Source of the DNA: Proteromonas lacertae
Lineage: Eukaryota; Sar; Bigyra; Opalinata; Proteromonadidae
Length of the DNA: 64,000 bases
Reading direction: 5' to 3'
Assembly: GCA_002245135.1 (NCBI GenBank)
Contig: NGBS01001162.1
Coordinates: 286,088 to 350,087 of the forward strand
Positions 53,660-64,000 of this stretch are shown here, in pieces. Position 1 is the first letter of the stretch. The number at the start of each line of letters is the position of its first letter. The notes under the pieces are model-generated. The model saw nothing but the letters and a program-made list of their open reading frames with translations. It ran no database searches and was not told where the DNA came from. A program made the position numbers and the translations under genes.

Positions 53660-54172
53660 GTTGTTGTGCTCCGTTTGTCATAGTTGACCGTTTGTCTACC
53701 ACACACTTTTAAAACAAACTAAAAGTATATTCTTACTTGTCTTGATGAAAAATTGTTACTTTTATACTTACTTTGTCATATAACCTATGTCTGCAATATA
53801 CTTTTTTGATAACTTTAGTAGTGTATATATGAAACACATTATTCTAATTTTTAATTTTAATGTTTCATTCGCTACTAGAGACTAAAATACATTAACTGAA
53901 ATGATTAGAATACTTAAATTTTAATTTGAAGACCCTAAATGTCTTTTAGTCTTTAGTAGTGATTGAAACATTAAAATAAAAAATTAGAATAATGTGTTTC
54001 ATATATACACTACTAAAGTTATCAAAAAAGTATATTGCAGACATAGGTTATATGACAAAGTAAGTATAAAAGTAACAATTTTTCATCAAGACAAGTAAGA
54101 ATATACTTTTAGTTTGTCTTAAAAGTGTCTGGTAGACAAAAGGCCAACTCTGACAAACGGCGCACAACATAT
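53660..54172. repeat. Foldback repeat C (MITE-like, same family as B)
   Basis: Inverted repeat with axis at 53915: 53784-53801 is the exact reverse complement of 54030-54047. The outer 130 bp, with CCGTTTGTC and TTACTTGTCTTGATGAAAAA, match foldback B. It lies in the spacer, about 290 bp from the right-arm boundary. Confidence 0.8.
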
Positions 54173-54489
54173 ATTATTATATAATTGATGTGTTATTAGT
54201 TTCAAATTATAATAATAATTAATGAGTTTGAATTAGAAAATGAAATAATTAAAGAGTATTTATGTGTAATTATTAAAGCCACTATTCTTCTATAATATTT
54301 TCATTCATAAATGACATATGTTTTACATTTGAAATATTACACTATTTACTATATAGAAAAATAATCTAATCACTAGAATGATATAAAATTTGTATTATAT
54401 TATATAGCATTTAGTATTAAACGGATAGTTATTTAGTATTGAATATTATATAAATTCTTTTATATTTTAATAATTTAGTATATATAGAA

Positions 54490-55127
54490 ATAACAGCTTT
54501 GGTACTCCTTACTTTTATCCTATGATTGTTGAAACAATAACTATTACTAATTGTAAAGTAATTGTATATTTTAATTCAGATATTCTTTTTCATCAAAATA
54601 TATATAAATTAATTAATATAATTGCATCAGATAAAAGAATTTACAATAAACAATTACTAATAGTAGGTAAAAGAGGAGATATTTATTGGAGAAATATATT
54701 CAGCACTATTAATCATGATTCAATTTGGAAAAGATCAAGGCTTCATCCAGGATGTGGTATAGATTATTTTATATTTACTCAATATACATTTTCATATAAA
54801 GATAAGATAATACTAAATAATATAGTTGTTGGTAGAGTAAGATATGATAATATAATACTAGCATTAGTATTAAAGAAAAAGAATGATAATGCTATAGATG
54901 CTACTTTCTTAATAAAAGCTATACATCTAAGTATAACAGAATTAGAGAAACATAAAATGACAATTGTATTAAAAATATTTATTCTATAGGAACAAAAGAA
55001 AGGAGATTATTTCTATAATTGCATAACTATAAAGAAGTTTAAAATTAATTATACAAAATTAGGATATATTGATAATATAGAACATCATTTAAATGAATCA
55101 AATTATAATGACTATTTTAAGGAATGA
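54490..55127 (+). pseudogene. 5'-truncated right copy of the 50055-50974 gene
   Basis: Contains the second and third exons only; the first exon and the start of its intron lie beyond the breakpoint at 54461 and are replaced by unrelated AT-rich sequence. The retained part is open and identical to the left copy, but it has no supported start. Confidence 0.7.
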
Positions 55128-55407
55128 TAGAATAGTATATTACAATGTTTTTCTTCTCAATTTTATATAATTCATAGAATTATCTATCTATATATATTAT
55201 TAATCTATGAATATTAGTAAGGTTGTATAGAACGGTCAAAAACCAATAGGTTATATTTATATCTTCATCGATCAATGACTTAAATCGACCTTTATTATAT
55301 AATTTATTATGCAGCTTGTGTTTCTATATATTACTTCTTATTAACTAAAATATTGTGGTAATGATAAGGAGAAATAATCACTGAGCAAAACACTCTCTAT
55401 AAATTAA

Positions 55408-56373
55408 TTACTTTGGACAATCTTTATGACAATATTGTATGTTTCTAGGTAGAGATATTTTTGAATTATGCTCTGCAAACAACGATAAACTAATGTATCT
55501 AAGAGGAGCATCTCCCCATCTATAAAGAAATTGTCCATAACTTAAATCAACCAAATTTGTAAATTGAAAAATTTCTTTACTTCTAAAAAAATTCATTCTA
55601 CAAATTTCAAAATTATTATAATATGATAAAACAGTATTTTTAAAAGTTAAATCATATCTTGATTTATCTTTTACTTTTATATTTAATCCTTTCACTAAAG
55701 ATATAGTGTAGTTTTTTAGTTCTTTTACAACAAAATCAGCATCATTAAATATTCTGTTGTGCATATATACTCTTTTTTCTATCATATAGTCGAATAAGTT
55801 AACAGATGTATTTAATAATGATTCAGAATCAAGTCTCATACATAAATCAACATCAAAAAGTGACGGGTGTAAAAAAATATCTCTAAAGAAGAATCTGCAC
55901 ATATGTTGATAATTCCATTTCCCTCTTTTTCTATAAGTAGAAATGTAATATGATTTATTAAATTTAAATGGAAAAGAAAAAAATATATCTGAAACATCAA
56001 TTACATTATATTGAATATTTTTGAATTGTTCTACAAGAGATTTATTTTCTGTAACATAAAATAGTAACTTATCATGGTAGTTCTGTTTTAAAAATAAATA
56101 ATTTCTATTTATAAATGGCTTTATTTCTTTATAATTCAATAGAACAATTACTGCTTTTCTTTTACCTTCTAAATTTTTTACCTTCATATATAACTTGTTT
56201 ATATGATGAATAATCTGATTATAATTCTTTATTGATTCCAAAAATAAATGTGATAAATTGTTTTCTTTTATTTTTATAGGAATGAAAGTAATATCATTAA
56301 AATAACAATAAAGAATCATTGTATATAAAATATATATAGTAAGAATATATATACTTAATCTTTTTATGATCAT
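55408..56373 (-). CDS. GT15 mannosyltransferase-like protein, right copy
   Basis: Mirror copy of 48809-49774, identical at protein level over 321 residues, so both copies are potentially expressed. Confidence 0.85.
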   Translation of the reverse strand: MIIKRLSIYILTIYILYTMILYCYFNDITFIPIKIKENNLSHLFLESIKNYNQIIHHINKLYMKVKNLEGKRKAVIVLLNYKEIKPFINRNYLFLKQNYHDKLLFYVTENKSLVEQFKNIQYNVIDVSDIFFSFPFKFNKSYYISTYRKRGKWNYQHMCRFFFRDIFLHPSLFDVDLCMRLDSESLLNTSVNLFDYMIEKRVYMHNRIFNDADFVVKELKNYTISLVKGLNIKVKDKSRYDLTFKNTVLSYYNNFEICRMNFFRSKEIFQFTNLVDLSYGQFLYRWGDAPLRYISLSLFAEHNSKISLPRNIQYCHKDCPK

Positions 56374-56442
56374 TTTTTTATATCATAAAATTGTTATTCA
56401 TCTTAACAACATAAATTTATGTACAGTCTACAATAATAATTA

Positions 56443-57513
56443 ATGAAAACTAAGGTGATTTGGTTTTTATTTATATTATTTTTATACATAATATGTGTAT
56501 ACAATTTATATAGATATGAATTAAGTAATACTCGTAATATTTTATTATATCATATCAAAAATCAAGCATTAATAACACAAGCATATTATCAATCCAAAGT
56601 TGGATTTGCATTTTTTGATAATATTAAATTAGGAGTAATATTTATTATAATCTCTTCAACTTTAGGGTTTAGGAAATTCGTTACTACAAGCTGTAAGCTC
56701 AATATTTGTATCATTAATATCAAACAGATCGCTATTTAGTATTATCTATTATATCAATCTTTTTATATTTTAGTATCATGGAAAATGTTATGGTATTATT
56801 TCAATTTCCCTATTAAATATTATAACATCACATTTGATAATATGGCTTATTTTTCTGATGGAATTTTAGCATTAGAATCTAAATTAAATCTTATTGGAGC
56901 TAATAAACATTGGTATTCTACAGAGCATATATTAAAAAGTAATAGATATAACAATTTAATAAAAAATAAAGGTTTACTTAATAAAGTAGACAGAAGCATA
57001 AGTGTTAATATTAGAATGATAAATAAAATAATTTGTAATTATTATTTTAAAATATCTTCTTCATTCACAAACATAATAAGAAACTATTTTACTAAGATTT
57101 ACCTTTTTTCAATGAATGATAAATACAATGCTATTCATTTGAGAATTGGTGATGTTGATAATCAACCATTTCAAAAATATTTAAATAAAGCAGATATTGA
57201 TTATTTAGTGATGTTATTAAAAAAATCAAATTATACAAAAAATGTATTATTGTCAGATTCATTAGTTAATAAAATTGAAATGAAGAAAAAGTTAGGAAAT
57301 CATATTTACACTGATAACAATCTTCCTTGTCATAGTAGAAATATAGTATGCATAAATCAATCAATGATTGATATAATGATTATGAAAAATGCTAATTTCC
57401 TTATACTAACTAGAGGAAGCACTTTCTCATTATTTGCTTCTTATTTTAGTAGATGTGAATATAAAAATATCTTATTTGTAGGGAAAAACTTTCAACATTG
57501 TAACTATTACTAA
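56443..57513 (+). CDS. Fucosyltransferase-like protein, right copy of 47669-48739
   Basis: Identical to the left copy, including both inferred introns (31 nt after IKLG and about 35 nt after SLF). Confidence 0.75.
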
Positions 57514-58546
57514 ATAAAAATACATTTATTTGCATTACAATTATTGTTCATATAATATGCTACTTTACTAAATGCACTGTTCTTAGTTAGTACCAAGTAT
57601 TTTGCCATTTTTAACATATAAATTTCTAATAGGCATTCTACTGAATCATTATTAATTGGTTTAAAATACCAATTGTTTGAGTGTTTTATATTCTTAGATT
57701 TTAATATATTCCTTATAATAATTAATTTGTTATTTTTATTCTTGGTTATATAAGATGAATCAGATGATAAAATTACATACTGAACATTATAATTCTTTAT
57801 TAATTCAATAATTGTATAATTAAATTGTGATACTGATTTAGAATTAGCAAAATATGTTGCTTTTTTTTCATGAAAATCACCAAATTTTCCTAATCTTATA
57901 TGAACTCCTACTGTAGTCAAATTATTTTGGTTAATAAAATGAAATACTTTGTAATTGGTAAATCTATGAAGTATGTGTGATGAAAATGTTAATACTTTAC
58001 GAAAAAAGTAATGAAAAAAATAATCATTAGAATGATATTCGCACCTTATTCTATTTTTCAGAATAGTATTATATTTTTCATTTAAATACAAAATTATATT
58101 ACCAGGATCAACAATAATTAGATTATATGAATATGAATAGATAATTAAATTATTAAGTAAACTTTCTTTGGTCATAGAACTGTTTAATTTGACAATCATT
58201 TTATTTGATGTATTATACATTTGACCGATATATTTGTGTTTGTAATTTATATGAAAGTAATCATGAAACGAATTCCATCTATATACTATATATATATGCT
58301 ATAAAAATTACATATTAGTCCTCTTTTTCTGATTATACATAATCCAATAACAGAACCTAAACCTATAAGTTTGGTAAATAAGCCAGTTCCATTATTTGGA
58401 TAATATCCAATATTGGGTTGAATATATATATACATTAAAGAATAATAATCATTAAATAATATAACCAAAATATAAAAATATAAAGTTACAAAAAGTATAT
58501 GGAATGATATTATCATGCTACAAAATATAACAGAAATAAAAAACAT
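57510..58546 (-). CDS. Fucosyltransferase-like protein, right copy of 46636-47672
   Basis: Same two open parts (57510-58220 and 58286-58546) and the same unresolved junction as the left copy. It again overlaps its convergent neighbour by four bases. Confidence 0.62.
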
Positions 58547-58559
58547 TACTTAAAGTTAA

Positions 58560-59546
58560 CTATAATTTTTTAATAATATTATATAAATATTTTTTGCAAT
58601 CATATCTCTTCCTGTTATATTCTGATAAATAATGTGAATCATGCTTTAATTTAATTATTTCTTTTAATTTTTTAACAGCTAATGTAATATTACTTTCCAA
58701 TTCTGGCAAAAATACTCCATTAACTTTTGTTACAAACTCACTTTGCAAAGCTACAGTATATACACCCATCCTTTGCATTTCGATTAATGCTAGAGCTCCA
58801 GTATCATAAAATGAATAGTATATTACAATTTTTGAATCTCTACTATATTTTAATAGATCATTTCTTTGATATGATCCATACTTAAAAACACTTACTTTGA
58901 ATAATTCTTTTAGTGAATGAATAAGAATTTTGCCATCGTTTTTATGGTTACGATCAACATATTTTTCATATATTACAAAGTCATATCTTCTTTCATCCCA
59001 TTTTTTTATTATATTTTTTTCATATGAATATTTTATGCAACATGGAAATGTTAAATACTTTTTATATTGAAAAAAAGAGTTGGTTCTATTCATGAGATGA
59101 TAAGCTACTCTATAATGATGAACTATATAGTATTTTATTTTATTAATTATATGTATCCACATCATTTCATGTGTATTATTTAAAGGAAAATATAAATATT
59201 TTATAGGTGATACATTAGGGCCATAAATTATTTTATTATAATTAAAATCGCTATTTATAGGATACAAAAGTGATTGAAACCATACATATGTATTCATTCT
59301 GCTAAAATATTTTACATTCAAAAATGATATATGTTTCACAAATGATATATTACAATATTTACCATATTCAGAATTATTCCAATCGATTATAGATTCATTA
59401 ATATAGTATGCTAAATTACCTGGACCATCTTTGCTATTGAAAGGAAATACCATAGTCAAATTACATTTCCTTTTTAGTTTATACTCTATATAAATATTAA
59501 CATAGATAAATAGTATCAGTAAATATATATATAAATATACTATCAT
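58560..59546 (-). CDS. Putative glycosyltransferase-like membrane protein, right copy of 45636-46622
   Basis: Open over all 328 residues and identical to the left copy. Third member of the family in the window, with 19938-20968. Confidence 0.65.
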   Translation of the reverse strand: MIVYLYIYLLILFIYVNIYIEYKLKRKCNLTMVFPFNSKDGPGNLAYYINESIIDWNNSEYGKYCNISFVKHISFLNVKYFSRMNTYVWFQSLLYPINSDFNYNKIIYGPNVSPIKYLYFPLNNTHEMMWIHIINKIKYYIVHHYRVAYHLMNRTNSFFQYKKYLTFPCCIKYSYEKNIIKKWDERRYDFVIYEKYVDRNHKNDGKILIHSLKELFKVSVFKYGSYQRNDLLKYSRDSKIVIYYSFYDTGALALIEMQRMGVYTVALQSEFVTKVNGVFLPELESNITLAVKKLKEIIKLKHDSHYLSEYNRKRYDCKKYLYNIIKKL

Positions 59547-59607
59547 ATACTAACTATTTACCATTATTTATATTTTGTTACTTATTATTTTCGCTTATAA
59601 TAATCAT

Positions 59608-60361
59608 TCAACATTTATATTTTGAAATATATACACCTAAATTATATTTTATCAAAGCTAAATTATATCTATTCATAATTAATCTGTAGTTCAATTCTGT
59701 ATCTTCTAATCTATAATACTCCCAAGACTCATTGTAATAATAACTCTTCAGCAGATTTGTTTTTCCTGACAGCCATGCATTTTGGATATTCAACCTTTTG
59801 TTTAAGAAATTGCAACAATATTTAGCATGAATAGGTGATTTTATATTTCTATAATATGAATTATATATATCAGTAGGAGTATAATTATATAACATTTGAT
59901 CTATGTTATAATTTATGCTCTTTTTATCATATATTAACTTCATATTGTTTGTATATGAATGCAATAACAAATCTATGTTTCTATTTCTTTTAAATATATT
60001 ATAAATTATTTCTATTCTGTATTTGGACATATAATCATCTGAATCAAATAAAGATATATATTGACATTTTGCTAATTTTATACCTGCATTTCTATTTTCT
60101 GCTTGATTATGTTTTCCAGCCATATAGTATAATAATAATAATTTCCCTTTTATTTGGATTTTCTAAAATATGAATAATTATTTTCACTAATAACAATAAT
60201 AACTTCATAAGGTAACATAGAAGATTTAAGAATCATTCTCATTATTCTAATTTTACATGCTTGATAAGTTGAATATGTAGCTGGAATTATTAAAGATATG
60301 CTACATGTATTTAAACTATTATAATATAAATTATAGATAAATATAATTTCAAATAACAATA
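59608..60361 (-). pseudogene. GT2 glycosyltransferase, right copy with frameshift
   Basis: Mirror of 44822-45574. One A is missing from an A-run near 60165, which separates the SLIIPATYS part from the DSDD part. Either a lesion or a consensus error. Confidence 0.65.
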
Positions 60362-60409
60362 TAAATGATTGAAAATTTCTATTAATTTTACTAATATTTG
60401 CTTAATTAT

Positions 60410-61293
60410 TTAAATGTAAATAACGTTAACATTAGCACAATATGAACCAGCGTAAAAATCTAAGAATCTAAACCATATATTATCATTACAACTATGTGAT
60501 TTATATCTTAATAAAGCAACTTTGCTTAAATTGTAATATGCAATTGTATTGTACAATGTTTGATCTTTTCCCACAAAATATTTCTCTCTATAAAATTTAT
60601 CATGTAACGAAAAAAATGTATAATAATAATTACTTATCCCTAATTGTGAACCACCAAATGTTCCTCCTTCAATGCAGTTTTTGGTAATTAATGTAATATT
60701 GTTACTATGTATATTAGGGAAGTCATACAATTGAAAGAAAAACATATACGAATTTTGTGTTATATTCTGCAAAAAATGTATTTGTTTAAGTGATGGAAAA
60801 TTGAAATAGTATTTATTTTCTCTGTAACAACCAATGTCAATCCACATATATATTTTACTATTAAGATGTTCAGATACATATTTTAGGCATACTAATTTTT
60901 CCATTCCATATAGCATACAATCTATAATTATGCCTCTTTTTTTCTGGATCATACCTTCCACATATTTTTATATGAAAACTTATAGTCATTTATTTTTCTT
61001 AAGTCAAATACATCATTTATAACTCTAACAAACTTTTTCAACTTTGGATTTATGAGTTTATATCCTTCTATATTACAAAATATGTACAAGTTGCGCTTTA
61101 CTAAAACGGAGAAATTATTTATCCACATTTTATATTTTTCTGTTGTATATTTAGATTTACCTACATAAAACGAAGTAACAAATAAATATTCATACATAAA
61201 TGTTTTGCCATTTTTTTTATTTATTCTTTCCAGTTGAATAAAATAATGATAAAAAATTAAAATGCTTAATAAATAAAGAAAAATATTAATCAT
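60410..61293 (-). pseudogene. HtrL/YibB-like gene, right copy with two frameshifts
   Basis: Mirror of 43890-44771. A G is gained near 60957 and a C near 60890. The two lesions separate the N-terminal third from the WIDIGCYR part. Confidence 0.65.
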
Positions 61294-61329
61294 ATTAAGT
61301 ATAAATAACTCACACAAGCATTACCAAAA

Positions 61330-62479
61330 TCAAGATTTCTTACCATAATAGTACAATTTTTCATTATGTTTAAACATTTTTTCGAATTTTCTATATATTT
61401 TTTTCAAATGCTTTTCTAAATAATCTAAGGAATTATCAATTAAATGCTTATTACACATTTTACCTTTGAATCTAGTATGTCTAACATATCCATAGTTTTT
61501 ATTTATAGATCTTATTTTTATAGGTAGAACAGATTCCTTATATATATGAACATCAAGCATAGAATATTTGTACAGATTGCCAACTATGTATTTTTCATAG
61601 CCATTTTTTACAAAACAACAATCTTTATACGTTATTATAGAATTGTATTCCTTAGATTCATATGAAAATAATTTGGATTTAAATAGATACATATCACTTG
61701 TATTATTATCTACATATTTTATAAACTTTAAATAATCCTTTATCGTGATAGGTATGATAACTTCATCAATATCATGAAATATTATATATTTTGTATTATA
61801 CATATATCTGTATAAATGCATCATTAATTTTTTCTACTTGTCCTGTTTCATGAACATATTTTATTTCTTTATTAAAACAGAATGGTAGTAATTCAATATA
61901 TCCACTTTTTACATAATTATACAATATAGATTTAATAAATAATGTTGATGATGTCACATACATAACAATATGATCTACTCCATAGATTATCGATATTTCA
62001 ATTACATCAATAACTTGCTTATAATTTCTAATATTATGAAAATTTACTATTACTAAAATAATATCGTAATATCTATTAGGCTTATATATTATCAACGGCA
62101 AATATTTATTATTTATAAACACCCCTATAGGAGTTTTGTTTATAGTTCTTAGTGATAGATGTATCGATATATATGATAAATTCATTATCTTGTTAATATT
62201 ATATTTATGTTTATAACTGATGTTACATAAAGAAATAAAGTTCTGATAAATAATCTTGCATTTATAATTTCTTCTGTGATACGGAAATGATACTCCAATT
62301 AGTATTAATTCATTCTGCTTTTTATTAATATTTGCATAGTATATATAAACATCTTTATCTATTTTTGATAAACACTGATGATTACATGTATAACTCACTT
62401 CAAATAATGTATATACTTTCTTTAATAATAATATACAAGATATAAATATATATACAATAAAAATAGATAAATGAAACAT
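61330..62479 (-). pseudogene. GT92 gene, right copy with frameshift
   Basis: Mirror of 42705-43853. A T is gained near 61816, just upstream of the DIDEVIIP motif. The flanking parts remain identical to the left copy. Confidence 0.65.
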
Positions 62480-62572
62480 ATACTTTTCTTTTTATCATTT
62501 ATCGATTTAGATTGCGTTTTATAGATATATATATACAAATACTTAAAATATATATATTAGTATATTATTCTT

Positions 62573-63407
62573 ATGGAAACATTATTTATACTTCTTATTT
62601 TATGTTTTATTTTCTGATTTAAATTATATTACATAACAAAAATACAAATATTAATTTACAAAACATAGTAAAAATGTATAAAACATCACAAACTGAAGTG
62701 AATGTAAATATTATTGCTGGACTTGGTAATAGATTAATGTCATTTGCAGGAATAATTATATTGTCATTCTATTTTCAGTCAAAGCCTTACTGTATTGCAT
62801 CATTATTATTTCTATTTAGTATTAAATTGGAATGAGTTTGATTTATTCTATCATTTCCCTCAATACAATATCACAAACTACTAAAATTGAAAAACTAACA
62901 CAATTTTGTATATGTCCTTTTAATATCAATAATCTAAAGAGCATACGTATTGAAAAGAAAATTAAATACTTTAGTTACATATGGTGTGACATAACAACTG
63001 GTATAGCTAATGATATATATTTTTATAAAAATATAAAGAAGTACATATTATTAAACAAAAGAGCTGATTATTTATGGAATGCATTCTATTTATACTATAT
63101 AATATTTTCAAAAATGCTGATTATAATAAACCTATAGAAAAGAAAATAGATAAGTATTTATCTATTCTAACAAATAAGCCTTTTATTGGAATTCAAATGA
63201 GAGTTGGAAATGCAGATCTGAAAGAAAAACAAATAATAAATAACAATGAAATAAATACAATGATTAAGATTGCGTTTAAGTATTTTTATAAAAGTAAATG
63301 GTTTTTAACAGGAGATTCAAAAGAATTAAAGATTAAATTAAGTAACATTTATAAAAACATATTATTTATTCCAAAAATATCACAAACCATTATGCGAAGC
63401 ATTAAAA
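62573..63407 (+). pseudogene. Fucosyltransferase-like gene, right copy with several indels
   Basis: Mirror of 41777-42611. Differences include losses in T/A runs near 62612, a gain near 62878 and a loss near 63128. The GLGNR and GIQMRVGN blocks are intact but in different frames. Confidence 0.65.
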
Positions 63408-64000
63408 TGACACTACTATAATTATAGAACATGAAATACTTTCAAGAAGTAGTTTTCTTATAATATCAAGAAGTACATTTGGTTTAACTGCTGTTTTAAA
63501 ATCTGGGTTGTTGTTAGATAGAAAATACAATTTAAGCTATGTAGTTAAAAAGAAAAATAAAATATAAAAATGAAATAATTACATTCTTTAATAAAGAATA
63601 GCGATTATAAAATAAGATTTCTTTGGAATGTAAAGTATCATAAAAAAATTGATATGAATAGTTTTTAACATTTCTAATAAATATTTCAAACTTGATAGCT
63701 CACAACAATATGTATAGTAACATGTTGTTGTGAGCTATTTGTCAGAGTTGGCCGTTAATCATAGTTCTTTGCATGAATAACTCATTCATTATTCCTATGC
63801 AAATTTTCACAGTGTTGTATTTATCGGTCAACCGAAGAGGTTCGGTCAAAACCTTTCTGTTTTGTCTTGACCTTCGGTCGGTCAAACTTCAAGCCATATA
63901 ATGTTAAAATCTATTTTAAGACACTATTAACTTGCATATATAAAAAAGATTATAAAATGATATATGCAGCTAATAATAATAATTAATACAATCATACTAT
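63408..64000. other. Outer part of the right arm, no gene called
   Basis: Mirror of 41184-41776. Holds the AGCTCACAACAA hairpin (about 63695-63740) and the GACCG-rich inverted motif (about 63825-63890). No supported ORF. Confidence 0.6.

Larger units (their letters stand above)
54461..64000 (-). repeat. Right arm of the giant inverted repeat (continues past the window)
   Basis: Reverse complement of 41184-50721. The inner part (54461 to about 60000) is essentially identical. The distal part has at least eight one-base differences, mostly indels in short homopolymers. The match is unbroken at position 64000, so the true arm length is unknown. Confidence 0.95.

Noticed and set aside
1-64000. 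Ciliate-type reassigned stop codons, suggested by the tiny introns
   Set aside because: Conserved genes end normally at TAA, TAG and TGA, and no conserved domain is interrupted by TAA or TAG once introns are removed.
41184-64000. CRISPR array or prokaryotic operon reading of the glycan cluster
   Set aside because: No spaced direct repeats; genes have signal anchors, introns and eukaryotic families, so a prokaryotic island is excluded.

Overview
The window is nuclear DNA of a very AT-rich unicellular eukaryote (protist). The evidence is spliceosomal introns in most genes, eukaryote-only proteins (eIF5, RPL26, LSM4, LSM14, MFAP1, GSK3, PP2A-B, REEP, tetraspanins, a class C GPCR) and a 72-nt tRNA gene without encoded CCA. 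TAA, TAG and TGA all act as stops and conserved domains read through in the standard code, so I see no code reassignment. Introns are tiny, mostly 23-40 nt, start GTAT and end TAG (a few AAG). Many were found by restoring conserved protein frames; some are multiples of three without stops and hide inside open frames. I cannot name the lineage from sequence alone.

Region 1 (1-35.9 kb) is gene-dense core genome: organelle-type ThrRS (partial), cyclin, cytochrome b5/b5-reductase fusion, tRNA-Thr(CGT), ankyrin protein, class C GPCR, type I DnaJ, B-box-like protein, Ras-like GTPase, GSK3, eIF5, RPL26, LSM4, PP2A B55, EDM2-like PHD protein, LSM14, MFAP1, REEP/DP1, three tetraspanins, TenA-like protein, M11-type membrane metalloprotease, BPL_N protein, and scattered glycosyltransferases at about 20, 27 and 34 kb.

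Region 2 (35.9-41.2 kb) opens with a bacterial-type OafA acyltransferase whose start overlaps the preceding gene. It is followed by mobile-element debris: a degenerate DDE (Tc1/mariner-like) transposase and large foldback elements.

Region 3 (about 41.2-64 kb) is a giant inverted repeat. Two arms of at least 9.5 kb (about 41184-50721 and 54461-64000, still matching at the window edge) flank a 3.7-kb unique spacer. Each arm carries the same nine glycan-related genes: three fucosyltransferase-like proteins, GT92, HtrL/YibB-like, GT2, a GT-like family, a GT15 Kre2-like mannosyltransferase, and a tenth-position GT-like gene cut by the breakpoint in one arm. The spacer carries a GDPD-like gene, a DUF229 gene and another foldback element. 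The left-arm genes are mostly open, whereas the distal right-arm copies of four genes carry one-base indels.

Taken together, region 3 looks like an amplified, transposon-flanked secretory-pathway cluster for making or decorating surface glycans. Paralogues of two of its families sit in the core region, so it may have been assembled from the resident repertoire plus bacterial-type genes. An assembly origin of the palindrome must be excluded first.
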